Part shown: positions 52,142 through 63,849 of the stretch, piece after piece
Layout: the number at the start of each line of letters is the position of its first letter
How positions within the stretch are numbered: the stretch's first letter is position 1
Origin: Pipra filicauda
Taxonomy: Eukaryota; Chordata; Aves; Passeriformes; Pipridae
Direction of reading: 5' to 3'
Assembly: GCF_003945595.2 (NCBI RefSeq)
Contig: NW_024104420.1
Location: forward strand, 4,214,201-4,278,200
Length of the DNA stretch: 64,000 nt
Translations under genes and position numbers: made by a program
The notes under the pieces: model-generated
Databases searched by the model: none
Told to the model about the DNA's origin: nothing
The model's input: the letters and a program-made list of their open reading frames with translations, nothing else

Positions 52142-53839
52142 AGAGTAAATAAAGAGTATATAACTTGCCTTATGTTTCTACTAAGCTGTCCGTATATCTA
52201 CCACTTAATTCTGGCCAATCAATTAAATTTATCATGGAAAGCAGCTGAAAAAGTTGCATAAATAGTAATGATAGGAGTAGATGATTGACTGCACTGAAAA
52301 TCAAAGTAGTTTTCCCAAATATATTTCTCTCCAATATATCCATACATTTAGGTTTCATTTGCTGACAAAATAATTCTGTAGGGAATTGCCAACAACCCTT
52401 ATGGAAGCTCATGTACTGCCTAAAAAGAGAAAATTTATTTGTATTTGTAGGGGAATTCTAGTTTATTTATTCATTTACCCATGATATACATGGTGGTGAT
52501 TGGATTACAGCTATAGACTCAAGGTCTTGTTATATCAACATCCTCAGAAATAGCTAATTTGTCCTGCTCCTTGACAAAGTCCCTGTTTATCCACAATGTC
52601 AAACTACTGGATCGTCTTTCAGTGAACCCTAACAATCCCTGAGGAATGAAACTCCATCCTTCCATTGACTACCAGTACCCTCCAAACCAGTAATCTGCAT
52701 AACCTGCATTCCCATATACTTCCTGAAAATATCTCAAAAACTCCTACTTCATAGCTCAAATCATCACCATGCTATGTTGCACTCAGTCCATTTGAGGTCT
52801 TATTCAAAATACTTTCCCTTCCCCACTCCCAAGTCAGCATCTCTTCAAAAAGAACACATTACATATGTGACAGATGACAGCTGGGCAAAACACCATGCTC
52901 GTCTCTGCATGAGGTAAGAATATGCGTAGAGGTACAGTTTGGACAAAAACACCTGGAATGCATTTAGACAATGATCACTTTTGTGATGGATAAGGTGGAG
53001 GATACATAAATCACAGGCAAGTGCTGAATCAGACTGGATAAGATTTAAGGACTACCATGAAGTCCAAAAAGAGGGATCAATGTCTGAGGATATGGGGAAA
53101 CATATCCTGCTTTCCAGACAGAGTGTTCTTGGAAGGCCTGAGCAGAAAGCCCAGGCTATTCTTGATCACACTACAGAATTTAGCAAAATAATTGTGGTGC
53201 AGGTAAAAAAGAACCAAGTCCTAAGAGGCCTCGCTAATTAGGATTTTAAGTACTTGGCAAGAAGAGTACTGCCTGAGTAGCCTGTTTTAATCCAAAATGG
53301 TGTGTATTAATTAGGAAAAATAAATCAACTTTACTTTAACAAGGGAAAAGATATCTCATTAGCTAGAAACACATATAGACTAAGCCAGTTTTCTTTTGGT
53401 AATGGGTATTTTGATAAGCGTCTGCCTCTAGCCACCAAACCCTTTCCCAGTGAAAAGGAGTGGGACCTGGAACATGATTGCATTCTGTCCCCACAGTCAT
53501 TCGTGCTGCAGGAGTCAGGACTGCACTGCCTCAGAAGTGAACAGCATGTTGGCAAATATTTCTCAGGCACCCACGAGAGGCTAGAATTTAGTAAGATTAG
53601 AAAATTATTAGAGAGCTCATGTGAAGAGCAAGACACAGATAATTTTCAGCTAGAGAACCTCACCAACTCCCGTGGTGTCTCCAGCATTAATCCAAACAGT
53701 GGAGAGTAGAAAAGATCAGCAGTAGCTACAACTTGGGAGCAACAACACCTTGCTGAGGACCATCCAGCCCTTGTCAGATTAAAAAAAAGAGTGGGGCAAT
53801 ACAAGGGATTTCTGGACTGGAGATATTTTTTTATCTACA

Positions 53840-53844
53840 GCCCC
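53840..53844. repeat. Left 5-bp target duplication (gcccc) of LTR
   Basis: gcccc directly precedes the TG start of the LTR and recurs at 54433-54437 after its CA end. Confidence 0.7.
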
Positions 53845-54432
53845 TGTGGTGGTTTGGGCTAGGCCTTCCTTGGTGACCAGTTTGTAACCAAGGAAGGGTC
53901 CAGATTTACCCAGTATTCCCTATGATTTTTACGTAAACCAGATTATAAGAAGAAAGGAGGAGAGGCCTTCGCTCTTTTTTTTCCTTCCGGCGGCTTGGAG
54001 GTGCAGGTTCCCTGCTGTTGAGTCTGCCATGTTGGGGAGCGAGGCCTGGTTAGGCCTTGCCGACCTCGGGAGACGGAGGTTGCCGGCGATCGTTCCGGAG
54101 CAACTCTCGGTTGTCCCAGGAGAGTAGTGAGCTATTTTTCTTTGCTAACTTTTTAGTTGTTAGATATTGGGTCACTAATTGGGATATATATATATTTTAT
54201 TTTAGTTTTTGTTCCCTTTTCTCTCCCCCCTTCCCTTTTCCCTCGTGAAATTGTATATTTTAATTGTATGTAAGTGTAAATATATTTATATATCTCACTT
54301 TGGTTGTTTCTCTCTCGTTTTGGGTTTTCTTAGTTTTTTTTCTCCCTCTTCTCCTTGAGGTTTGGGGGGGAAGGGGGACTTCTGGTGGTAAGGTTCGGAG
54401 ACTTGGCAGGGAGCCAGCTTCAAACCATATCA
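53845..54432 (+). mobile_element. Solo LTR of an endogenous retrovirus, 588 bp
   Basis: It starts tgtggtggttt and ends aaaccatatca, an imperfect inverted pair with TG/CA termini, inside a 5-bp gcccc duplication. A TATA-like 'attataaga' lies at about 53942-53950, some 100 bp in, followed by a GC- and CpG-rich segment (ggcggctt, gccgacctcgg, ccggcgatcg, ccggagc). After that comes a T/C-rich part and an AT-rich part with 'gtaaatatattt'. That order suggests U3-R-U5 in plus orientation. No gag, pol or env sequence adjoins it, so it is a solo LTR. The CpG content is high relative to its surroundings, which suggests a fairly young insertion. The family name is not known to me. Confidence 0.82.
53942..53950 (+). 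promoter_or_regulatory. TATA-box-like element within LTR
   Basis: attataaga sits 30 or so bases before a CpG-rich segment inside the LTR, the expected place for a retroviral promoter. Present activity is unknown. Confidence 0.5.
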
Positions 54433-54437
54433 GCCCC

Positions 54438-56613
54438 CTGGAACATTATTGCTGTCTGCTAACCTCAAAATTAATCAGGAAATGTTCCTGTGGCACATCT
54501 ACTGTGGGCACTGTTAAGCGGTGAAAGTCCTAAGTACCAGGCATTATGGGGAGCCACAGGGTGCAGATGTGCCCCAGTGCTAGGGAAAACACGGGAAAGC
54601 AGAAGGACATGCAACAGGAGTCATGTGGATGCCCTTGACCTGGCCAGATTTCTTCTAGGGTGTTCTGGAGGTGATGCCATGTTTTTTGACAAGAGATGTT
54701 TCTTGAGTGCTGCTAGCCTTAGTGGGACAATCTCTGGGAATGACAGAATGAAGCCATAGGACATAGCCAGAGACAGGACAAAATTACTCATTAAAATTCT
54801 TATCTAATATAAAAAAACATTTTGAGAAAATACTTATAAATGTAATAAATCCCTGAAGGCAGATTACAACAATGCAGAAATAAATTTATTTTATAAGACA
54901 GGACATAAAAAATTCACTGTATATTGCTGTGTCCTAAATTAACCTATAAGGGAAAACAGTGGAGGTTTATTGATGAATGAAAACATCACTGTTCAGTGAT
55001 GAAAATAAATGAAATTAAGCAAAAAATCCCATTCAGCTAAACAAAAAAAAGATAAAATTCTGAAAATATGACCCTGTAAAGTCAGATAAGAAGCAATTTA
55101 ATGTAAGTGTCCAAATCTAGCAACACTTCTCCTAAAAGTAAGAGAGGAAAGCACAGTTAAGCCAGGTATCAGAAGGCACAACTGACTTCATCTAACTGAG
55201 ACCAAAGACATATGTGAGAATAGCTTGGAATAAATCAGAACTTTTTAAATCAAGAAAGGAACAAGAATGCATGTAAAAGCAGTGAATGACGGGACAAGAC
55301 AAAGTCAAGGATATTGCAAACCAGATAAAAATAGTCTTCTTCTTACAACTTGGTAGACATTTGGGACAACAGGACGCAAGACAGAAAAATTCAAACAAAC
55401 AAACAAAGAAAAAAAGCGAAGCAAAAGCATTTGTAGTTGGACTCTTGCCTCTGAATTTTATTTGAAGGAAATAAAAGTACAAGAAAGACAGTGACAGAAA
55501 ACCTAATCTGATAAAAATTGATAGGCACAATAATAGTGTGTCATGAGGTGGGAGAGAGCAAGAGCCTGAAATTTCCTGACTGCCACACAGACTCCCAGCT
55601 CAATCCCACCAGCACCGGACTGGTGGAGAAAACAGGCCAGAAAACCCATCTGTTTTAAAGCCCAGACATCTTCCCTGCTGAGGCACTGCTACTGCAAGAC
55701 ACTGTGCCAAGAAAGCCACCATGCGTGCAGGATTTTTTCACATTCATTTAACAAACACTTGTTGTGCTACTTGCTACTCTGCTGCCCAGAGTTTAAGCAA
55801 GAAAAGCAGGAACAGGCCTTGTCATCAGCATCACTCCATCACATTCCCCTAACCACCTTCCACCTGCATCTCTCTGGGTATCATTTCCTTCTGTGTTTTC
55901 TTTTCCTAATTGAGGGTTGATAACTGATGCTAAAGAAAACCTCTGGCAACTGAACTGAAGATCCTAAGTTGCTTTCTTGGAGAAACAGCATTATGGGCAA
56001 ATTACTTCTCAGAAGACAAAGTAACTTTAGGAGGTCATGAAAACTTTTTATTGAAAAAGTAAATGGCCGGTACATGCTGTGACGTCAGACCGAAAGCCTC
56101 ACAGCCCTTAAGCCAATGACAGCATTGCAAGAAAAGCATTTCTGAATGTCAGACAATGTTTATCACTTGGTAGAAACCTTTAGTCATACCTTGGAGCCAA
56201 GAAAGGAAACTTAAAACAAGCACCTTTAACCTACATAATTTTATTTTCTTTTCAATAGGAGAACAGGAAACACAGATTATGAGTTTGCAACTGGTGAAAT
56301 ACTTCTGTATGGCTGTAGTTACGTGCCATGTAAATGATCATCAATAAAGGCACTTGATTACTGCAACAGCAACAACCAAGAAAAACATTCAGATTGTACC
56401 AGACATTTCACGAAGAGCCACCATATTTCCTCCACCACCACTTTCCAATCTGCCATTATTGAGCCACAGAGTTACGACTTGGGTTTCACTGAATTCCTAG
56501 AACCTCTTAGTAGAAATTTCCATACTTTGAGTAAGGTGTTGACTGTCAGTTCAGTATAGGTTCTAAGCATGCCATGAGTCTAAAACATTAAGTCAAAGTG
56601 CTTACATACATAC
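54438..56613. other. Non-coding stretch, one weak exon-like patch
   Basis: No gene recognised. Noted items are an A/C-type tract (55392-55413), a full CRE palindrome at 56080-56087, and an acceptor-like site at 56240-56258 followed about 85 bp later by AATAAA (56343-56348). A pyrimidine/A-poor run near 55192-55530 gives a minus-strand chance frame of 112 codons. Confidence 0.5.
56080..56087. promoter_or_regulatory. Full-palindrome CRE TGACGTCA (weak candidate)
   Basis: An exact 8-bp cAMP-response element with an intact CpG, in a CpG-poor neighbourhood. The match is isolated and no promoter is seen nearby. Confidence 0.25.
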
Positions 56614-56676
56614 AATCATAAAATGGTTTGAGTTAGAAAGGACAATAAAGATCACCTAGTTCCAATCCCCTTACCA
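56614..56676 (-). mobile_element. Short CR1 LINE 3'-end fragment
   Basis: In plus-strand reading, 'aatcataaaatggtttgagt', 'tagaaaggacaataaagatc' and 'acctagttccaatcccctt' follow the reverse complement of the CR1 3' terminus. Only about 63 bp remain and roughly one base in six is changed, so it is an old, highly truncated copy. Confidence 0.85.
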
Positions 56677-57323
56677 TCAACTGAGCTTTAATTTTTCTCT
56701 ACTGTTCAGAGAATTTAGGACATTCCTGTTGGGACTCTATCATAAATGTAAAAAAAAATTTAAATAACACTAATTCTGCAGTAATCCATAGTGCATTTCT
56801 CATTGTTTTGCTTTCTATACGTAATCCTATATTAGCTGATCCAACATTAGAAAACAAAATAAAGGTGAGGTTCATATTCCAAAAAAAGAGGAAAAGGAAA
56901 GAATTTTTCAAAAGAGAACTAGAACCGTAAATGTAGCAGGTGTTTTTACCATCTCTAAAGCATACAAAATGTGTTTCTACAGCAGCTATAATTCCTGTGC
57001 CCCTGAGAAGTTATTTCCCTAGAAGAAGGACACTGAAGAATATATCTCCATGGCTATACTCCTGCACCATAAACTGTTACTGTGGAGCTTGAAAAGACAT
57101 AGAGAGCTTAAGCCATTTGATGCAATTGTGTCTTTAATCAGAGTGTGATTTTAGCAGAAAGGAAATAGCAGAAGACAGAATAATAATAAAAAGACTTTCA
57201 CGATGTCAAGATCACCCTAAAATATGATCAGTGTAATCTGAAAATCTGTTTCCTTTGTATGAACACCAATATACAGTTTAGCTAAAAAAGTTCAGCTGTA
57301 AGACAAATGGTTATAGACATAAT
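56677..57323. other. Spacer between two CR1 fragments, nothing recognised
   Basis: AT-rich sequence. A minus-strand frame at 56699-56911 has no visible homology. Confidence 0.55.
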
Positions 57324-57408
57324 GAATCATAGAATGGTTTTGGTTGGAAGGAACTTTAAATATCATCTATTCCAACTGCCCTGCCATGGGCAGGAATGCT
57401 AGTTAATG
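57324..57408 (-). mobile_element. CR1 LINE 3'-end fragment
   Basis: In plus-strand reading, 'gaatcatagaatggttttgg', 'ttggaaggaactttaaatat', 'catctattccaactgccctg' and 'ccatgggcagg' match the reverse complement of the CR1 end closely. Beyond about 57408 the match fades, although weak similarity may continue to about 57450. It is better preserved than the copy 650 bp to its left. Both have their own 3' termini, so they are separate insertions. Confidence 0.92.
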
Positions 57409-60400
57409 ACATTGTGCATTGAGTTCAGGATTGAATGTGAATTTTTTTTGTTGAGCTGTGAGGAGTTATACAGGCATAAATATCCACACTTCTCTTTAAG
57501 GAGGTCATCACTACTCTTATTTCCTCTTTACAACCACACCTAGAATAGGTTGCAACCTTCTGAATATTTCTAACAGTCTCATTATTGGGGTCAGTAATTT
57601 CAGAACATGTCAGGACACCTAAGAGTTTTCCTTCTCAGCTTGTACATGCTGTTTACTTTATTCTCACTGGACTTGGTAAACTGATTAGTAAAACTTTAAT
57701 CTGTACATGAATATGCTAGTTATATGTCTATTCCCATTGGAAAGGAGAAATTTTCCAAGTACAAAACAATCCTAAAAAAAAGAAATAAAAATTCCTTATC
57801 AACTTAAAACATGCATAATAATTACAGATTTCAAAATGGATAACGGGCTTAGAAATTAATTTTAAATTAGTTCTGATAACAAGAACACATTAAAGATTTT
57901 AAATAACTTTGTTAGTATTGTATAACTTTTTGAAGGTCAGAAAGCAATCTCTTCTCAGGACATTTGGGAGCTGCCAAAAAATTACTTTGTCTCTAAATTA
58001 ATGATTAGTCAATCAAACAATTGTTGTCATGAATATCATTACAGTCCCAATCTAAAACTGACATCAGTTTTACTCACAGATATCTCTAGTGTCTATCTTC
58101 ATAGCTAATTTTATCTAAAGAACGTGGAAAAAACCTGCTAGGTGTGTTTTCCAGTCATTTCATTAGCAGCTGTCTCACTGTATGTGTCGTGTGGATCATA
58201 ATCATGGAGTAAATTTCATCTTTCTCACACAGTTCTGCTGAAGAAGGTAAAAGTCAGACACGAGAAGTATAGTGGGACTACAAAACTGAGCAAAGTAGAT
58301 TGAGCTGAAAAGAGACTACATGGAAGGGGAATGAGGATCAGTTGCTGTGTATAGGTGTTAATCCTTCCTTATTGCTCTGCTGAAGACGTGGACTGCAGAC
58401 AAGCTCACCACTTCAGTTACAGCAGCCTCAGATGCCACATGTAGTTCTTTTCAACATAGTGCCAATGCCCATCTCGATATTTTGCCTCAGTTTCTCAACT
58501 TGTTTCTTAGATCTAAAGTAGACACAAATTAGTAATTAAAATCCAGAATCAAGGAAAGATTCCAAGTTTAGTGGGCTTGGTGCTTGTAAGGCATAACTTA
58601 TTTCGTTCACATGATTCTTACCCCTCATTTTGGAGTGCAGGAGGACACACAGAAGACCATATTGCATTGTGGTTAAGTGAAAGTTAATCCACGTGATCTC
58701 CTAACAAACTCAGATACTCAGATACAGAAATATCTTATTTTCATTAGATGTGCAAATAAATATGCATATATGTGAGGTAAAACACAAAAACACTTCAGGA
58801 AGGCTTTAAGACCCTTGATAACCATGCTAAGCTGACCAGGAGAACACTCTGATAACCATTTCACTGTTGTTCAGAAAGCAGCATTTCTAGTATGTGTAGC
58901 CACCATGAATATATGTATGAACAAGCAGCTCTCTCTTCTCTCTCCAAGAGATTTGACCTAGCAAAGTGCCATGCTGGAGCATATTATAAAGGAGATGACA
59001 GATTGCCCTTCCTGATATCTCAGCTTTCTGGTAACCTGATGCTTCATTCACTTGTTGGGCATGTAGTCTATGCCATATTGACAACCTTTCAGCACAAGCT
59101 CTGAAATACAATTAATTACTGGAACCTTAGAAAAAAAACCCTCTTTCCTTTACTCTCAGGCTTGATATCTGTAGGCATCAATTTTTATTAGCAGACTCAA
59201 AATTTAGTATGAGTAGAATTCAAATTTCCTTATATTTTAAGGCCATCTGAATTAAGAATTTATAACAAATCTAGTCCCACTCTTTCCTTCAGTGGTGTTT
59301 ATGCTGTTTTCCTGTCTATAAGCAGGTGTTGTCATCAATGGTTACATCAAAGACCTTTTTGAGTTTAATATTTGCTAGCTATTTCCTTTTTTGTTTTGTT
59401 AGCAGCTTCTCTTGTACATATTAATTACTGCAGACCCCTGCCAACATATGTTAATATCCAAGCACAGTTTCTTTCATGGAAAATGTCAAAGATTAAATTC
59501 AAATGAAGGATGACATTTCAGTTTGCATACTCCATGAATGATGGTTTCTCTTTACCTTCTAGAAGCTTCGGCTGAGGAAAAACATAATATTTAAAGAAAA
59601 AAAAATCACTCTGTTTTTTTATATAATGGCTAAGTCACAAAATTATCTTTCCAGAGGCAAAAAAAATCCTCATATGATGAAAAATATAGGCAATGAAATT
59701 GAAATATTTCAAGATACACTGGCTTTACTTGCCAAGTGCTAACAGAGAACTGCCAGAAAAATAATAAAGAATATCTCTTACTTCTGCCTTTTTTATTTTT
59801 TTCGGATTGCACACTTGGGTAGAATGCTTTAATAAGCACTTGCGCTTCTCTTAGACAATGTTCACTGCTTTAGACTAAATTGCTCTCATTGGCAGTTTTC
59901 TACATACATGCCAGGAAGCAGTAAGGGCAGGCTGCTCATCAAGGGAAGGCTGTTCTTCAAGGGAAAGTGAAACAGGTCAACATCATAAAGGTGGCAGAGA
60001 CAGTGACCCCCTGAGAAGGGCACACGTCCACAACATCTGAATGAGGAGACCAGTGTGGGGCTGGTATAGCAGCAGGGCTGACTGGGGGACCTGTGTCTGC
60101 CACACCAGCCCTGGCAATGAATCAGGTCCCAGGTAGCCAAGTCAGGCAGGCAGAGTCAGGGCAGCATGGGACTAGACACAGCACACCTGTAATGTAGCTC
60201 AGGCAGAGACTGAGAGCAAGACCACTGCTCAAAAGTAAATCCTGAGAGAAGAAAAGGTGAGATCCCTGGGAAGTACTTCTCACAGCTGCACAGTCATCCT
60301 ATCAGAGCTGGCTCCCTTCCCAGGTAGCTGAGCATCCAACAGCAAGGCGAGGCTGTTGATGCACTCGTCTCTGACACTACAGTCAGGAAGAAGAAATCAG

Positions 60401-62743
60401 TAGGACTATTTTTGGAGGGTAGAAGAAAGCCATGAGAATAAAGATGATTATTCACAAATTTGAGCTCACTAAGTGAAGAATTTGCAGTTCATGGAAAATA
60501 TTTCAGTGATGTTCAGGTTGAAGAGTACTGATAAACACTAATCTCGGGAGAGTTTTGAACTTCTGGTCTTCTCGGTGGGTATGTTATAACCATACAGACC
60601 TCTTTACAGTTTCTTGGAATTAAAAAAAAAACAAGCTAAATCAAACAAAAAAAAGCCAAAACCAAAAACAAGAACAAAAAGCCAAAGGTGAATGAAACAA
60701 AAAACCAAAACAAAACAAACCAACCAAACAAAAAAACCTTACAATATCTCAAATTAAAACTATAGATGTTAGATCTGCAACAACTTAGATGCTCTTAAAA
60801 GAAATGTCCCTGACATTCACCCAAATGAATATTCTTTGTCTTAGGGTGCTTTTCTCCTCTGGAAAATCTTTGTGTTACTGGTACTGTATGTAAGCAGAAA
60901 ACCACAAAAAAAAAAAGACAAGAGCTACTCAAAACATTAAGAATTATGAAAAAATAGGGTCTTGAAGAGAAAAGAGGGATCAGCCTTTCATGAGAAAAGG
61001 GTACTGAAACACCTTCTTTTACTGTAATGCCTTAAAATTGTGGAGTAGTAGAATTAGCAGTGATGAGCTGGAGGCAGCTGTGAGAGTCAATAGCTCTAAT
61101 GAATTTTTCAGCACCGGAAAATGATTGGCCAGACATAACATCTGTATGTGAGCCTTAGTAGAACTGCATAGTTAGATAGCCAGGACTTAATATCCTGAAT
61201 ATCATAGTCATCTGATGTACTTCATCAGCCAGTTTCCTGGTTTTAACAAGTCCTGGATGATTAAGCCAAGCATAACTTAAACACTACTTGGTTTGATTTT
61301 ATAACACAGTATTATTCCTCACTATACTTGCTTAATATTTGTAACCTGGGCATGGTAGCTGCATAATATACAGGAGTAGCAGTGATATTTAGTTTCTCTG
61401 ACTCTCAGCAGGACTCAGAACTAGTCCTGCAAGTCATTTGCTAGTAAGTTGAAAAATAAGCAGTGACTAAACTCGAAATGCAGAAGATCAAAAATCCTGT
61501 CTTACAGCCTTTGGGCACTCTGTAAATACAACTTAAAGAGTAATTCTCAATCATTTGTCTAGAACCTTCATAAAATATTGAATTTTATATATGCAATTGA
61601 TTGGAGAGTAGAAGGATCTGAATCACAGTGCAAAATTTAATAAAGAATCACATAATTGTTATAATGATCACTCAGAAAGCCTATAAAATGTACATTTGTA
61701 CTAATCAAATATCTCATGTCTTATTTAAGATCCCAAGGTTTAACTGAAATGGAATATTAGCGAACAGCATCCATTTTTTAAAACAGTTTTCTTGCCACTA
61801 TTTAAAATATTTTAGGTTAAGAAATAGACCTTATTCCTTTGTCTGTACTTGGTCTCCACAAAGTATATAGTCCCTATATTATTTTTAACTGACATATGTT
61901 TGATATAGCTGCATTTTGTAGATTAGCATTTGTATTTGTTTTCTCCTGCCTTCAACTTTCCTTGCTCAGATGATTTTAATAAATTCTACTTCTGCTAATT
62001 GATTTTGAGGGCTGCTTATTTTTAGAAGATAGTGATCAAGAGAGTAGAATTTCGGTGAGCAGCAATACAATGTTGCAGTCAGAATAGCAGTGAAGGATGG
62101 CATAGTTGATAAGGCTGAATGCCATTTTTAAAGGCCATTTGACTTTGATATTCCATACAGGATTGTATTGAACTGTATTGTCTACATGTAGATCATATTT
62201 GTTCTTCCACCTTTCGGAATGTTTACAAGCCAAACACCCAATATTGCAACTACTGAAACATCCAAATGAATTGACTTTACATAATACATTAATAGGATTA
62301 TATTAAAAAATTCCTTATATGCCTGAAATGGAAGAGCAGGATGTAAATGGGCCTTATGCCACAAACTAGAACAGTGGTGCTAGGCAACGCTGCCCACTGC
62401 CCTTTCTGTGTCTGAACAGGACTATCCATTGCATGTTCCCTCATTGGGAGGGAAAGGCAGAGCTCTCCTCCACCCATCCAGCCTCACTGCCCAGCATGCA
62501 GGCCAGTGGAAGAGGTTGGTCCATGACACCATCACCAATGGCAGCACAACCTACAACCCCCAAACACAGTAGGGTAACTACATCTTCTCATGACTCTTTA
62601 GGAACAATAAAAATGTCTAGAGGAGTCTCCTTGGAAAGGTGTCAGGACAGGTTTTATGAACCTCCAGCAGAGGAACTGCGCACAAAAGGGATTTTTGTGG
62701 GCACTGTCTGCTATCAGGCAGTTCTGGTACAGACTATTGCAGA
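57409..62743. other. Non-coding stretch with A/C-rich tract
   Basis: No gene recognised. A GC-richer patch at about 59900-60360 contains an 18-bp tandem duplication (59930-59947 and 59948-59965, two differences). An A/C-rich tract lies at 60624-60740. The 106-codon plus frame at 62433-62753 runs into the next LTR and resembles nothing known to me. Confidence 0.55.
60624..60740. repeat. A/C-rich low-complexity tract
   Basis: About 115 bp of mostly A with C and occasional G (aaaaccaaaa, aaacaaaccaaccaaac). Its complement is the T/G tract type seen at 26231 and 52003. Confidence 0.8.
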
Positions 62744-62748
62744 CCATC
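62744..62748. repeat. Left 5-bp target duplication (ccatc) of LTR
   Basis: ccatc precedes the LTR start and recurs at 63845-63849 immediately after its CA end. Confidence 0.9.
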
Positions 62749-63844
62749 TGTAGTGGGTTTCTGTGGCTGGGTTTTGGTAGTGGGGGTTGGCTACAGGGGT
62801 GGCTTCTGCTAGAAGCTGCCAGAAGCTTCCCCTGTCCCGTGGAGCCAATGCCAACCAGCTCCAGGATGGACTTCCTGCCACTGGCCAAGGCTGAGCCAAT
62901 TAGGAGCAATAGTAACACCTCTGTAATAACATATTTAAGAACAGAAGATTGTTGCACAGAAATAATTCCAGCCAGGGAAGAGTGGAGTGAGAACATGGGA
63001 ACAACGAGGTAGACACCAAAGTCAGTGGAGAAGAAGGGGCAGGAGGTGCTCCAGGTGCCAGAGCTGAGGCCCTGCAGCCCGTGGTGCAGACCATGGTGGA
63101 GCAGCTGTGCCCCTGCAGCCCATGGAGGAGCACTGGGGTGCAGAGACCCCCCTGCAGCCCATGGAGGAGCCCATGGTGGAGCAGGTGGATGCATGAAGGA
63201 GGCTGTGATGCCATGGAAGGCCCAGGATGGAGCAGGGTCCTGCTGAAGAGGAAGGTCCTGCAGCCTGTGGAGAGGGAAGCCCACGCTGGAGCAGGTTTTT
63301 CCCAGATAGCACTTTTGGCCGCTGCGGGGAACCCACGTCAGTACAGTTCATTTGGGAAGGACTGCACCCCATGGAGGAGTGACCCACGGGACAGCAGTTT
63401 GGGAAGAACTGCTGCCCGAGGGATGGACTCACCTTGGAGAGGTCCATCAAGGACTGCGTCCCGTGGGAGGGGCCCCACAGGAGCAGGGGAAGGACCCCTC
63501 CCCCTGAGCAGTGGCAGAAACAACAACTGACTGCAACCCGCATTCCCCATCCCCCACCACTGGGGGGGAGAAGGGAGAACAAGGAAGGAAGGAGGGGTGG
63601 AGGGAAGGTGTTTTTAAGACTCTCACTCTTTGGCTCTTATCCTATTAGTACTAAATTTAAGTACTATCCCCACTTTGAGTCTGTTTTGCCTGTGAAGGTA
63701 ATCAGTAACTAACCTCTCCCAGCTGTTATCTCAGCTCATGAGTCCTTAGCTGTTTTTTTTTCTCTCCTCTGTCCAGTTGCAGAGGGAGAGAGAGAGAATG
63801 GCTTTAGTGGGTATCTGGCATCCGGCCAGGGTCAACCCACTACA
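62749..63844. mobile_element. Solo ERVL-type LTR, 1096 bp, intact ends
   Basis: The ends are a perfect 11-bp inverted pair, tgtagtgggtt at the left and aacccactaca at the right, with TG/CA termini and a 5-bp ccatc duplication. The sequence agrees with the large LTRs of ERVL-like (ERV3) elements common in passerine genomes. At the right is the 'catccggccagggtcaaccc' terminus, and the centre carries several copies of 'catggaggag' and 'tggagcag'. Imperfect repeats of about 40 bp begin with cctgcagccc at 63071, 63112 and 63151. Its GC-rich core creates long overlapping frames on both strands (228, 186, 149 and 118 codons), which are artefacts. No internal retroviral genes are present. Retroviral sense orientation is not settled from the sequence. 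Confidence 0.92.
63071..63190. repeat. Imperfect 40-bp tandem repeats inside the LTR
   Basis: Three units start with cctgcagccc at 63071, 63112 and 63151 and contain catggaggag or catggtggagcag. They are part of the LTR family's own structure. Confidence 0.75.
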
Positions 63845-63849
63845 CCATC

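Larger units (their letters stand above)
43743..53839. other. AT-rich non-coding stretch, no gene recognised
   Basis: Ten kilobases without a recognisable gene. It holds a 10-bp tandem duplication (agccaataag, 43931-43950), an 18-bp AT palindrome (44649-44666), a G13 run (45899-45911), the (TCAC)n microsatellite, a purine/A-rich tract (48600-48715), a 10-bp-arm hairpin (50372-50400) and a T/G tract (52003-52141). The open frames of 130 codons (44829-45221 plus) and 126 codons (50623-51003 plus) have no family signature I can name. Confidence 0.55.

Noticed and set aside
62598..63582. Open frames of 228 and 186 codons on the minus strand and 149 codons on the plus strand
   Set aside because: They overlap one another inside the GC-rich core of an ERVL-type LTR, follow its 40-bp internal repeats, and run past the LTR boundary without any domain or splice logic.
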